A stretch of 64,000 nucleotides of DNA from Alphaproteobacteria bacterium (lineage in GTDB: Bacteria; Pseudomonadota; Alphaproteobacteria; TMED109), in assembly GCA_022819905.1 (NCBI GenBank), contig JAJEGJ010000104.1:235081-299080 (forward strand), read 5' to 3'. Positions within the stretch are counted from its first letter, which is position 1. Each line of letters begins with the position of its first letter. The notes under the pieces are model-generated. The model did not search any database, was not told the DNA's origin, and saw only the letters and a program-made list of their open reading frames with translations. Position numbers and translations under genes: made by a program. Positions 44,487 to 53,525 of the stretch are shown here, in pieces.

Positions 44487-45602
44487 TCAGTTTGCAGGTG
44501 CTGGCGGCTCTTCCGCTGTTTCCTCTGCGACCTGCTCCTTGATCAGGTCGGTCATGCGTCGCGAGAACTGCTTGCGCTTGGAAGGCGGCACGGCGAACGC
44601 CCACTTCGACAATTGGGCATTGAGTTCGTCGACTTCCAGCTCAACGTCTTCCAGCGACGGCATCTCCGGAAGCCCGACAACGTTGGGTCCATCTTCCGGC
44701 AACTCCTTGCGAACCGATGGGGCGTACTCGGCGTCGACCCAGAGCCAATCGATGTCGTCCAGTTCTGCCGTTCTGACAACCAGTCGGAGCCCATCAAACG
44801 TCTCTACCGTCGTGGCCGGGCCTTCCTCCGGGAGCGCGAGGTCCGATCGTTTTTCAATCGCCACCGCCTTGACCCGCTCGAGCGCCGTTCCGTGCTGGTT
44901 GCCGACGTACGGATTCTCCGGCTCGTAACCCTCAGGGACATTCTGGAGGCCGAAGTACTGATCCGAAAACAGCGCCCGTTCGATCAGGACCTGTTCGCCG
45001 TCTGCGTGTTCCGTGATGAAGCGCTGTACGCGCCAGCGGGGCAGGTCAAGAATTGACGAGTCCAGCCAGCCCATGGGCTGGCCGGGGAGATCGAAATTTC
45101 GCCACACCAGCCAGGCCTGATCCTCGCCGGCACGGCGCACATAGCGAGCCCTCTGGTTGCCGCTTGCGTCGCGTCCGACGAGCAGCGACGCAAGAGGGGT
45201 TTCCGCCTCGTCGACGAGCGAAATCGATACCGCACCGCCCTCGGATGCTGTGGGATCGTTGAGGCCGAGCGCACCGTGCCGCGCCGGGTCCGACGTCCGG
45301 GGCTCGAGCGTTTCCAGCACCGACATGGAGACAAGGACCTGTTTGACCTTGTCGGGTTCCACCGGGTAGTCGGCTAGCTCCGGCATGATCCATTCGCCCG
45401 CCTCGCCGCGGATAATTCGGAAGGTCCCGTGTTCGCTTTCGACGCGCACCTCCTGAACCGCGTTGATCTCGTCCATCAGAGCCGGAAACACTCGCTGTGG
45501 CTCATTGGTGCTCTGCAGACTTGTGTCGCGCCAGATCGTGGCGGCGACGGCGACGGCGACCACGACCACCGTGCCGACAGCAAAGACTACGAGGCGCCTC
45601 AC
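44487..45602 (-). CDS. DUF4340 domain protein
   Basis: A 371-residue protein with an N-terminal membrane anchor (about 4-24) and a large periplasmic domain. The layout matches DUF4340, with repeats of the type FRIIRGEAGEWIMPELADYPVE and a WRNFDLPGQPMGWLD segment near residue 170. Such proteins accompany GldG-like ABC systems of unknown transport role. It starts with GTG 45602, overlapping the GldG-like stop (GTGA), and is the last gene of a four-gene operon. Confidence 0.85.
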   Translation of the reverse strand: MRRLVVFAVGTVVVVAVAVAATIWRDTSLQSTNEPQRVFPALMDEINAVQEVRVESEHGTFRIIRGEAGEWIMPELADYPVEPDKVKQVLVSMSVLETLEPRTSDPARHGALGLNDPTASEGGAVSISLVDEAETPLASLLVGRDASGNQRARYVRRAGEDQAWLVWRNFDLPGQPMGWLDSSILDLPRWRVQRFITEHADGEQVLIERALFSDQYFGLQNVPEGYEPENPYVGNQHGTALERVKAVAIEKRSDLALPEEGPATTVETFDGLRLVVRTAELDDIDWLWVDAEYAPSVRKELPEDGPNVVGLPEMPSLEDVELEVDELNAQLSKWAFAVPPSKRKQFSRRMTDLIKEQVAEETAEEPPAPAN

Positions 45603-47503
45603 TGGGACTGCCTCCGGCGTCGTCGGACCAGGGGCACGATCAGGGCTGCAATCACGACTAGTACCGGCATCACGTAGCTGTTCAGCGCCTCCAGGCGTGC
45701 GGACAGCGCGTCGATGTCACTCCTGAGGTCATACTGCACGTCCCGCAGGCGTTTGCGGATCGTGACGATCTGCTCGCGGAACTCGGCAATCGTCTCGCGC
45801 TGTTCGGCGGTCAGGATCGGTGCGCCCTCTTCCGCTTCCTGGGCGACGGTGCCCTGCAGCTCACGAAGCTTGTTCTCGGTCTCCTGCAACTGGCCCTGCA
45901 GCGCGCGCTCAGTTTCGCGATAGCGCGTCTCCGCCTCGCGCTCGAGGTCTTGGACCACCGTGAACGGACGCACGGACGACCCACGGCTTCGGAGCCCGAT
46001 GAGTTCGCCACCGCCGGCGAGCGACTCCAGCGCATTGATTACGAACGAGCCATTGTCGGCGGTCGGCACAGCACTTGTCCGGCCGAAGAACTCCCGCGTT
46101 GCTACCCACACGTTGTCGGCGAGGACATCGCTGTCCGCCACGACGACCAGGTGGCCCGCCTCGGTCGATGCCCGGTGATCCGCCGGTACAGCCTCCGTGT
46201 CCTCTCCGGCGTCGTCTGCGCCCGGCGGGCCGTCTGGAAATGCCGACGGGAGCGTCCCGGTGACCCTCGCCGCCAGCACCCGTGTTTCCGTGTCCGCCAC
46301 GAAATCCGCCAGCAACTGGGTGGGGTCGGGGCGGACTTGGATTCGAAAACGCTCAACCGACATCGACTGGGGCGTGGCGCGGACAAGGGATGCGAATCCG
46401 GGTGCCGGATTTTCTTCGGTCGGTCGCAGCCATCCGGACGAATGCATGAACAGCCGCTCCAGATTGGCGGTGATCACGTCGTCGTTACTGAACGATGGAT
46501 TCAAGAGCGCGAGCCAGAGAATGTAATCCACGACCTGTCCGCCGCCGATGCTCACCTTCCGCGCTGCCAAACGGTCGCCCACGACTTCGCCGGGTGCCAG
46601 TTCGAAACCCCAGGGCTGGAAAAGTTCTGACAGATTGGAGTAGGGGATGTAAATCCGGCGCTGCTGCGGATCGATGTATGAGAACTCGATCTCGGAAAAA
46701 GGATCGACGAAGAAGATCGCCCCGCGCCCACTCATGACGAATTGGTCGATCAGATAGAGCACGTCCGGTTTCGGAGTTTTCGGGTGCACCACCATCAGGA
46801 TGTCGATGTCGTCGCCGATCTCGGTTGGCTCGGGTCCGAGGTTTTCGACATCGAACAACTGGAGCAACTGTCCGTGGATGGCCCACGGGGGTACATAGTC
46901 GGTCGGGGCGCTTTCTTCCGTCGGAAGCCCACCGGCGACCGGAAGTGAGGTCACCAGGCCCACCTTCACGCGGCGCGGGTTCGCCAAGTCGTAAACGATC
47001 CGCGTCAGGTCGTATTCGAGAAACGCTTCCCGTTCCCGCTCGAAAAACGGAATCCGTTCCGTGTCGTCGGTGCTGTTGGTGGCCACCAGTCCGAAGTACA
47101 GGCGCTCGCCGGCCGAACTGACAGGGACTCCCTGCAAGTCGTAGACCACCGCCAGGTCCTCCTGGTCGGAGAAGGGCACCGGGTCGATCCGCTCGAGCTC
47201 GATCAGACCGTCGGAGGACGCGACGTATTGTTCGAGCAGTTCCCGTACGCGCCGCTCGTAATCCCGGACCTGCGGGATATCCCGGCTCAGCTGCTCGGAA
47301 AAGAAGAGGCGAAGGGAAATCGGCTCGGCAAGATTGTCCAGTACATGCTGGGTGCTGTCGGAGAGGGTGTAGAGCCCTTCAGCCGTGAGGTCGACGCGGG
47401 CATTCCGGAAGAGCGCCCCGGACAGGACATTTACCGCAACGAATGCTGCAATCGTCAGGGCCAGCCAGACGCCGGTGGCGAGGGTGCGTTGTTTCTGGAG
47501 CAT
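45599..47503 (-). CDS. GldG-like ABC transporter auxiliary protein
   Basis: A 634-residue membrane protein with anchors at both ends (about 10-30 and 605-625) and a large periplasmic region. The DLTAEGLYTLSDSTQHVLDNL start is diagnostic of the GldG/ABC_transp_aux family. A coiled-coil stretch (about 515-600) precedes the last membrane segment. In Bacteroidetes GldG works with GldA/GldF in gliding; proteobacterial versions accompany ABC-2 transporters of unknown substrate. It lies between the permease and the DUF4340 gene in one operon. Confidence 0.88.
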   Translation of the reverse strand: MLQKQRTLATGVWLALTIAAFVAVNVLSGALFRNARVDLTAEGLYTLSDSTQHVLDNLAEPISLRLFFSEQLSRDIPQVRDYERRVRELLEQYVASSDGLIELERIDPVPFSDQEDLAVVYDLQGVPVSSAGERLYFGLVATNSTDDTERIPFFEREREAFLEYDLTRIVYDLANPRRVKVGLVTSLPVAGGLPTEESAPTDYVPPWAIHGQLLQLFDVENLGPEPTEIGDDIDILMVVHPKTPKPDVLYLIDQFVMSGRGAIFFVDPFSEIEFSYIDPQQRRIYIPYSNLSELFQPWGFELAPGEVVGDRLAARKVSIGGGQVVDYILWLALLNPSFSNDDVITANLERLFMHSSGWLRPTEENPAPGFASLVRATPQSMSVERFRIQVRPDPTQLLADFVADTETRVLAARVTGTLPSAFPDGPPGADDAGEDTEAVPADHRASTEAGHLVVVADSDVLADNVWVATREFFGRTSAVPTADNGSFVINALESLAGGGELIGLRSRGSSVRPFTVVQDLEREAETRYRETERALQGQLQETENKLRELQGTVAQEAEEGAPILTAEQRETIAEFREQIVTIRKRLRDVQYDLRSDIDALSARLEALNSYVMPVLVVIAALIVPLVRRRRRQSQ

Positions 47504-47506
47504 CGG

Positions 47507-48244
47507 TCAGCTGCCGCGCTTCGCGTCAACAATGACGGTGTTCAGCAAGAGCGCGCCGATGATCAAGGATCCGAAGAACACCAGGTCCCGAAGATCAATG
47601 ACCCCCCGGCTCAAATCATTGAAGTGCGTGAGGAAACTGAACGAGGCAATGGTGTCGAGCAGTGCCTGCGGCGTCCAGGCCGAGAAGAAGTTCAGGACGA
47701 TCGGAAGGCCGCTGACGGTGAACAGGAAGCACACGCTTACCGAGACCACGAACGCGATGACCTGATTCCTGGTGAGCGCGGATACACAGGAACCGATAGC
47801 GAGGTATCCACCCGCCATCAGGAAGCTGCCGACGTAACTGCCAATGATGACCCCGTGGTCCGGGTCACCGAGGTAGCTCACGGTGATCCACAGGGGAAAC
47901 GTGAGGCTCAGCGCAATGCCGGTAAAGATCCACGCGGCGAGGAATTTCCCGACGACGGCCTGTGCCGCCGATATCGGCAGGGTCATCAGGATTTCCAGCG
48001 TCCCAGTCTTGCGCTCTTCGGACCAGAGGCGCATGGCGATGGCGGAGACGAGAAACAGGTACAGCCACGGGTGCCACTGGAAGAATGCGTACAAGTCGGC
48101 CTGACCTCGATCGAAGAAGTTTCCCATGTGAAACGTCAACAGTGAGGCCAGCAACAGAAAGATGGCAATGAATACGTAGGCGACCGGCGTGACGAAGTAG
48201 CTCACGAGTTCGCGTCGCAGGACCGCCAGGACCGGGGTCGTCAT
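47507..48244 (-). CDS. ABC-2 type transporter permease
   Basis: A 245-residue permease with six predicted membrane helices. The RRELVSYFVTPVAYVFIAIFL start and the SEERKTGTLEILMTLPIS loop are typical of the GldF/NosY-like ABC-2 group. Its ATG overlaps the ATPase stop (ATGA). With the ATPase it forms an exporter or membrane-reorganising ABC system; the GldG-like and DUF4340 proteins presumably form its periplasmic extension. Confidence 0.9.
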   Translation of the reverse strand: MTTPVLAVLRRELVSYFVTPVAYVFIAIFLLLASLLTFHMGNFFDRGQADLYAFFQWHPWLYLFLVSAIAMRLWSEERKTGTLEILMTLPISAAQAVVGKFLAAWIFTGIALSLTFPLWITVSYLGDPDHGVIIGSYVGSFLMAGGYLAIGSCVSALTRNQVIAFVVSVSVCFLFTVSGLPIVLNFFSAWTPQALLDTIASFSFLTHFNDLSRGVIDLRDLVFFGSLIIGALLLNTVIVDAKRGS

Positions 48245-48972
48245 TCCGTCCTCCCAGTCAGCTTCCGGAACACGTCGTCGAGCGTTCCGGCGCCGCCGGC
48301 ATCCGCCAACAGGTTGGACGGCGTGCCGTCCACCAGCTTGCGTCCCCTAGCGATGATCATTGCACGAGTACATACGGCGTCGACCTCTTCGAGAATGTGG
48401 GTTGAAATCACGATCGCCTTGGTATCCGCCATTGTCTTGATGAGTTCTCGGACTTCGTGTTTCTGGTTGGGGTCCAGGCCGTCGGTGGGTTCATCCAGGA
48501 CCAGCACACCGGGGTCGTGCAGAATGGCAAGTGCCAGGCCTACTCGGCGCTTGAATCCCTTCGACAGCGTCTCGACCTGCTGATAGAGAACCGTTTCAAG
48601 ACGCAGCCGCTCGATGACGTATTCCGTGCGCTGCTGGCGGGTGGTGGTGTCCATCCCGCGCGCCGACGCGACGAAGTGGAGGATGGCGTCCACCGTCATC
48701 TCGCCGTACAGCGGTGCGCCTTCCGGAAGGTAGCCGAGCTGGCGTTTGATTTCGCGTGGGTGGTCCTGCACATCGAACCCCGCGATGCGCGCGGTGCCGC
48801 CGCTCGGCGGCAGATAACCCGCCACCATCCGCATGGTGGTGGTCTTTCCAGCCCCATTTGGGCCCAAGAAGCCCAGGACTTCGCCTTGTTCAACCGAAAA
48901 TGAAATGTCGTCGACGGCAGTGAACGGGCCGAAGCGTCGGGTCAGCCGGTCGATTTCGAGCAATGCAGGCAT
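48241..48972 (-). CDS. ABC-2 transporter ATPase
   Basis: A 243-residue ATPase. Walker A is G-P-N-G-A-G-K-T-T, the signature is L-S-K-G-F-K-R-R, Walker B is VLVLDEPTDGLDP and the switch is ISTHIL. The GldA/CcmA-like type for ABC-2 exporters. ATG 48972 gives the natural N-terminus MPALLEIDRLT; the longer frame adds an unlikely tail, although no strong ribosome binding site is seen. It is the first gene of the 48972-44487 operon. Confidence 0.9.
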   Translation of the reverse strand: MPALLEIDRLTRRFGPFTAVDDISFSVEQGEVLGFLGPNGAGKTTTMRMVAGYLPPSGGTARIAGFDVQDHPREIKRQLGYLPEGAPLYGEMTVDAILHFVASARGMDTTTRQQRTEYVIERLRLETVLYQQVETLSKGFKRRVGLALAILHDPGVLVLDEPTDGLDPNQKHEVRELIKTMADTKAIVISTHILEEVDAVCTRAMIIARGRKLVDGTPSNLLADAGGAGTLDDVFRKLTGRTE

Positions 48973-49107
48973 GGCTTTGGGAGAGGTCCGAGGAAGGTGC
49001 GGGGTCGCGGACTGCCGGATGGAACATAATGCGGAAGGACGCATGCGCAAGCCGTTGGCCAGATCGCACGGGCAGCGCCCTGCCGCGTATTGGCCTAACG
49101 GAGCCGA

Positions 49108-49773
49108 TCAGCCCGTCGCATATAGCGGAATATTCGCGCTGCGGATAGCTTGATTCTGTGGGGATGCCAAGAAGGTGATGGCCTGTGCAGCGGCTTCGAG
49201 GGTAACCCAGCTCGAGTAGTCGGCATCAGGTTGGGCACGCCGGTTCTCTTCGGTGTCAAGAATCGAGGGGGCAATCGCATTGACGAAGATGTTTTCCCCG
49301 GCCACTTCCTCCCCAATCGCTTCAGTCATCGTGGCGACAGCGCTCTTGCTGAGGGCATAGGCAACCATACCGCCCGCGTTCCTGGGCTCGAGGGCAGCGC
49401 GCGCGGACACGTTCACTATTCTCCCTCCACCCCCGTGGACGCGGAAGATGCGAATGGCTTCCCGGCAGCAGAGGAAGCAGGAGCGAGCATTCATCCGCCA
49501 CATATGCTGGAGCATGTCCTCGTTAGTGTCGCCGATGTCGGCCATCGCGAATCCGCCGGCAAGATTGACGGATGCCCACATCTTCGGATGCCGCCGGTAC
49601 CAGAGGTGCACGGCCGACTCCCGAGCCAGATCGGGGCCGCCGTCAGCCGGGTCCTTTGGTGCCTGAACGTCGGCGTTGAGCGTCTTAAGCATCGCCACGA
49701 CTGCTCGGCCGAGGTTTCCTGCCGCACCCGTGACCACGACTAGGCGACCCTCGAAATCGACACCGATCGGCAT
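49108..49773 (-). CDS. Short-chain dehydrogenase/reductase
   Basis: A 221-residue short SDR. The cofactor motif is T-G-A-A-G-N-L-G and the catalytic residues are Ser in VNVSARA and Y-A-L-S-K. In place of NNAG it reads V-N-L-A-G-G, an arrangement seen in QDPR-like or single-domain SDRs. GGAG six bases upstream supports ATG 49773. It is divergent from the thioredoxin-like gene. The substrate is unknown. Confidence 0.87.
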   Translation of the reverse strand: MPIGVDFEGRLVVVTGAAGNLGRAVVAMLKTLNADVQAPKDPADGGPDLARESAVHLWYRRHPKMWASVNLAGGFAMADIGDTNEDMLQHMWRMNARSCFLCCREAIRIFRVHGGGGRIVNVSARAALEPRNAGGMVAYALSKSAVATMTEAIGEEVAGENIFVNAIAPSILDTEENRRAQPDADYSSWVTLEAAAQAITFLASPQNQAIRSANIPLYATG

Positions 49774-49882
49774 TGGCTGGCTCCGGAACCGGGGTATTCT
49801 GGTGAGGCGGGCCTCGTCCCGCGACCCGCCCAATGTCTACCGTCTTGTCCGAAATGCAAGCAACCGCCAGTAGGAGAAGCTC

Positions 49883-50434
49883 ATGGCCGCCCAAACCCCG
49901 ATCTGCGACTTCGGCTGGAACGCTCCCGATTTCGACCTACCGGGTATCGATGGCCGAAATTGGACGCTTGCCGACGTGACCGGGCTCCGGGCGACGTTGG
50001 TGATGTTCATTTGCAACCATTGTCCGTACGTCGTCGCGGCGGCGCGGAAGATCGTCCGGGATGCGGTCGAACTCAAGGATCACGGGGTTGGCATGGTCGC
50101 CATCATGCCCAACGATACCGAGGCGTATCCGGCTGACGACTTTCCCCGCATGAAGACGTTTGCGGCGGATCATCAATTTCCATTTCCCTACTTGATCGAC
50201 CGCTCGCAAGAGGTTGCGCGCGCGTACGGTGCTGTCTGCACTCCCGATTTCTTCGGGTTTGATGACACTGGGGGGTTGCAGTATCGCGGTCGGTTGGACG
50301 ATGCCCGAGCGGAGAAGCGCGACGGGAGCAGGCGAGACCTCTTCGAAGCCATGAAAGCCATCGCCGCGGGACTGGGAGGACCGCAGGAGCAGCACGCGAG
50401 CATGGGATGCTCGATCAAGTGGAAAACCTCCTGA
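49883..50434 (+). CDS. Thioredoxin-like (AhpC/TSA-redoxin) family protein
   Basis: A 183-residue thioredoxin-fold protein. C44 and C47 form a C-N-H-C redox motif followed by PYV. APDFDLPGIDGRNWTL near the N-terminus and CTPDFFGFD near residue 118 match the peroxiredoxin-like thioredoxin family. There is no signal peptide, so a cytoplasmic thiol oxidoreductase or peroxidase is likely. AGGAG precedes ATG 49883. The next gene, a ferredoxin-reductase, starts three bases after the stop, so the two form an operon and may share electrons. Confidence 0.9.
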   Translation: MAAQTPICDFGWNAPDFDLPGIDGRNWTLADVTGLRATLVMFICNHCPYVVAAARKIVRDAVELKDHGVGMVAIMPNDTEAYPADDFPRMKTFAADHQFPFPYLIDRSQEVARAYGAVCTPDFFGFDDTGGLQYRGRLDDARAEKRDGSRRDLFEAMKAIAAGLGGPQEQHASMGCSIKWKTS

Positions 50435-50437
50435 CGA

Positions 50438-51520
50438 ATGCGAACGGATGCGCGGATTCGGGTCGAGGGAACAGATCTGACCTTCGACGCGGCTTCGGAC
50501 CAGCCGGTTCTCGATTCCGCGCTGGACGCGGGAATTCGTTTGCCGCACAACTGCAGAGGGGGGATCTGCGGGACCTGCCGGGCATCGGTGGTGTCCGGCA
50601 CGCTCGAGGCGGATAGTTCGGTTCAATATGCCCTAACCCAACGGGAGCGCGAGAACGGTGTCTGGTTGCTTTGCCAGGCCCGCCCGACGGCATCCGACGT
50701 CGTCGTCCGGGTGCACGCTCCCTTGCCCCCCCAGCCCAAGGCAGCCGACGCACGACCTCAGACGTTTCTCTGTGAAACGGTTGCGACCCGCCCCATCACA
50801 CCACGGGTCCGTGAGCTGGTCTTTGCCCTGCCGAAGACTGCCGGTTTCGTGTTCAAGGCCGGCATGCACGTGGAAATCGCCGTGCCCGGCATCGAACCGC
50901 CACGCACGTATTCCATGCTTGACGCGCCGGGTCCGGACGGAAAGCCCGTGGATGGGCTGCTTCGGTTCCTGATAGCCCGCCAGGCCCCGGGGGCGGCGAG
51001 CGCCTGGCTGCACGAGACGTTGCGTCCGGGCATGGTGAGCTCCCTGACAGGCCCGTTTGGTACGTTCGGGCTGCCTGAGCGCGTGCCCGGACCCATCCTG
51101 GGTCTTGCCGGCGGAACAGGAATTGCTCCGGTGCTGGCGGTCGTTGAGGAAGCGCTCTCCGCCGGCTTCAGCGCCCCGGTCACGCTGGTGCTGTCCGTGC
51201 GCGACCGGGACGAGATCTTGGCCATGGACGCCTTCAGCCGAATCGCGAGACGGCACGAGAACTTCGCGTGGAAAGTCACGCTGACCCGCGAACAACCGCC
51301 GCCCGGTACGCGGTTTGGCACTGGCCGCATCCCGGACATGCTCCATCGGGTGCACGGTCAGCTTGCGCACCATACCGTCCTGATCGCCGGAACCCCGGGG
51401 TTCGTCGATGCCTGCGAAGCCTGCGTCCAGGCTCTCGGCGCTGCGCCGGATCGAATCGCCGTCGACTCGTTCCTTCCGGCTGATCCCGCCACACCGCAAC
51501 AAGGCGAGTCAATAGCTTGA
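50438..51520 (+). CDS. Ferredoxin-NAD(P)H reductase fusion (2Fe-2S plus FAD/NAD)
   Basis: A 360-residue oxygenase-reductase-type flavoprotein. The N-terminal plant-type 2Fe-2S domain has C39, C44, C47 and C79. The FAD domain has R-T-Y-S-M and the NAD(P) domain begins G-G-T-G-I-A-P. This order matches phenol hydroxylase/toluene monooxygenase reductases and CDP-6-deoxyglucoseen reductase. It delivers electrons from NAD(P)H to a partner oxygenase or reductase; none is adjacent, except the thioredoxin-like protein upstream. Confidence 0.9.
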   Translation: MRTDARIRVEGTDLTFDAASDQPVLDSALDAGIRLPHNCRGGICGTCRASVVSGTLEADSSVQYALTQRERENGVWLLCQARPTASDVVVRVHAPLPPQPKAADARPQTFLCETVATRPITPRVRELVFALPKTAGFVFKAGMHVEIAVPGIEPPRTYSMLDAPGPDGKPVDGLLRFLIARQAPGAASAWLHETLRPGMVSSLTGPFGTFGLPERVPGPILGLAGGTGIAPVLAVVEEALSAGFSAPVTLVLSVRDRDEILAMDAFSRIARRHENFAWKVTLTREQPPPGTRFGTGRIPDMLHRVHGQLAHHTVLIAGTPGFVDACEACVQALGAAPDRIAVDSFLPADPATPQQGESIA

Positions 51521-51571
51521 ATTAGACGATACCGGGTCGGCTTCCTGCCCGGCCAACGTTAACTGAAATTT

Positions 51572-51668
51572 ACGTTTCGGAAACGTCGCGACAACCTTCG
51601 GGAAATATTCCCTAAATGCGGGGTCCTTAAGTTGGAATCCCGAGGCTCCCGGGTTCGATCGGAGCCTC
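51572..51668. promoter_or_regulatory. Inverted repeats in the degP-like upstream region
   Basis: Three inverted repeats lie between the reductase stop and the protease start: ACGTTT/AAACGT (51572-51586), GGGAA/TTCCC (51599-51611), and an 8-bp GAGGCTCC/GGAGCCTC hairpin (51642-51668). The last is followed by CGTTTCT, so it could be the reductase terminator or a leader structure. The others may be operators. No clear sigma-E or sigma-32 promoter was found. Confidence 0.4.
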
Positions 51669-51691
51669 CGTTTCTCCGATAAGGAACCTGC

Positions 51692-53092
51692 ATGTCAAGA
51701 GAAGTTCTTCTGTCAGCAGCCGCGGCGGTGGTGGCGTTTGCGGTTGCGTTGCCAGCAATGGCTGCCGTTCCGAGCTTGGCGCCAGTGGTCGAGGTGGTTC
51801 AGCCGGCCGTCGTGGCCATCGAGGTGGAACCGGTTGCACAGCCAGTTGCCCGAGATGAGCCCAGGACCCTGCCGCAACAGAGCCCATTCGATCCAGATTT
51901 ATTCTTCAAGCGAGAGTTCGGCCAGCACCTGCCTTGGCCCCCCGGGGTTCCGGCAATCCCTGACGACCAGGTTCGAAAGCACGGCGGTTCGGGCTTCTTC
52001 ATTGATGCAGAGGGCCACCTCGTCACCAACGCGCACCTGATCGGCCAGGGCCGCGACATTCGGATTCACACCACTGCCGGGGATGTTCTGGAGGCGACGG
52101 TCATCGGCCAGGACCGACAGAGCGACATTGCCCTGCTGAAGGCAGACGTTGAGCACGCGGTTCCGTACGTGGCGTTCGCCGACTCGGACGCCGTGCGCGT
52201 CGGCGACTGGGTGTTCGCGATCGGCAGTCCCTACGGTTTTCGAGGCACGGTGACGACCGGCATCGTCTCGGCGCGCGGCCGGGATATCGGCGCCGGGCAG
52301 TACGACGACTTCCTGCAGATCGATGCACCCATTAACCGGGGGAATTCCGGAGGTCCGACGTTCGACCTGACCGGGCATGTGGTTGGCGTCAATACCGCAA
52401 TCTACTCGCCCAGCGGCGGCAGCGTCGGCATCGGATTTGCGGTGCCATCCAATACCGTTCGCCTGATCGTCGCTGACCTCATGGACGACGGGAAGGTGGA
52501 CAGGGGCTGGCTGGGCGTTCAGATCCAGCCGGTCGACAAGGATCTCGCTGAAGCTCTCGGTCTCGACGAGTCGCGCGGCGCAGTGGTTACCGACGTGACA
52601 GAAGGCAGCCCTGCAGCAGCGGCAGGACTGCGGCCCGGTGGCGTCGTGATCGCGGTGGACGACACGCCGGTTCGAGGGGCCAGAGACCTGGCTAGGCAGA
52701 TCGCTTGGGCGGCGCCTGGCGAAGAGGTTGCCCTCACGATCTGGCGGGACGGGGGCGAAGACACGGTTTCAGTTCGCCTGGGCCGCCGGCCCGGAGCCGA
52801 TATCGCGACGCTTCCTGCAGCACCAAGCGGACCGGACCTGGGTCTGCAGCTGGGGCAAGACGATGGCGACGGTGCCCTCATTGAAGAAATCCGGCCCAGG
52901 AGTCCCGCAGCCGCCAAGAGCCTGCTCCCCGGTGACCGAATCCTGAAAGTGGACGGCATCCCGGTGGCCGATGCAAACGACGCGACCAGCCGGTTGACGG
53001 AGGCGTGGAAATCCGAGCAGCGGTTCGTCGTGCTCGAGGTGGCACGCGGATTCGGGGTCCGGTTCGTCGCACTGCGTTTGCGGCACGCGTAA
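51692..53092 (+). CDS. degP: Periplasmic serine protease of the DegP/HtrA family
   Basis: A 466-residue secreted protease. A signal peptide (about 1-24, cleavage near A-M-A-A) is followed by a trypsin-like domain with H115 (T-N-A-H), D145 (S-D-I-A-L-L) and S219 (G-N-S-G-G-P). Two PDZ domains follow (about 275-365 and 380-465). It acts in envelope protein quality control. AAGGA upstream sets ATG 51692. A strong hairpin at 53199-53227 follows. DegQ or MucD could be the closer relative. Confidence 0.93.
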   Translation: MSREVLLSAAAAVVAFAVALPAMAAVPSLAPVVEVVQPAVVAIEVEPVAQPVARDEPRTLPQQSPFDPDLFFKREFGQHLPWPPGVPAIPDDQVRKHGGSGFFIDAEGHLVTNAHLIGQGRDIRIHTTAGDVLEATVIGQDRQSDIALLKADVEHAVPYVAFADSDAVRVGDWVFAIGSPYGFRGTVTTGIVSARGRDIGAGQYDDFLQIDAPINRGNSGGPTFDLTGHVVGVNTAIYSPSGGSVGIGFAVPSNTVRLIVADLMDDGKVDRGWLGVQIQPVDKDLAEALGLDESRGAVVTDVTEGSPAAAAGLRPGGVVIAVDDTPVRGARDLARQIAWAAPGEEVALTIWRDGGEDTVSVRLGRRPGADIATLPAAPSGPDLGLQLGQDDGDGALIEEIRPRSPAAAKSLLPGDRILKVDGIPVADANDATSRLTEAWKSEQRFVVLEVARGFGVRFVALRLRHA

Positions 53093-53525
53093 CTACGCGT
53101 GCCGCATGCGGGCGGTGATCGGCATCCAGCCCGTCACGATCACCGCCCGCCCCTCGGTTGCACGCGGGCAGTTCCTCCCGTCGCCCGCCTGCCTGTAGCG
53201 GCCCCGGTCATCAGGTGACCGGGGCCGTATTTCTCTGCCTGCAGATCTGTCGTGGCCGCGCCGGGTTGCGTCCGCCGGGAGGGCCACGGTCCTGACATGA
53301 GTCTAGGACGGGGAAAAACGATGATTTGGCCTGATCAGCCCCTGAACACCAATCCGGATTCCAACTCAAGGGAGAGAGGGCCCGCACCCGGCTCCGAAGC
53401 TCGGCAATAGACGCTGGTCTTGCCCGCGACGTCGACCGCAGGAAATTTGGTCAAGAGAGTTGATCGCGCTTGCCGACGACCGGGGCCAGGAGGGCTGGCC
53501 CGTTCCGGCAGGGACACCCGTGCGG
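53093..53525. other. Intergenic stretch with one terminator
   Basis: About 430 bases between convergent genes. It holds the terminator-like hairpin at 53199-53227. The remainder shows no supported gene or RNA. Confidence 0.5.
53199..53227 (+). terminator. Strong hairpin, likely terminator of the DegP-type gene
   Basis: A perfect 12-bp GC-rich stem with a 5-base loop (CGGCCCCGGTCA paired with its complement), followed by TATTTCT on the plus strand. It lies about 107 bases past the stop. The T-run is short, but the stem is strong and the region is convergent. Confidence 0.7.
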
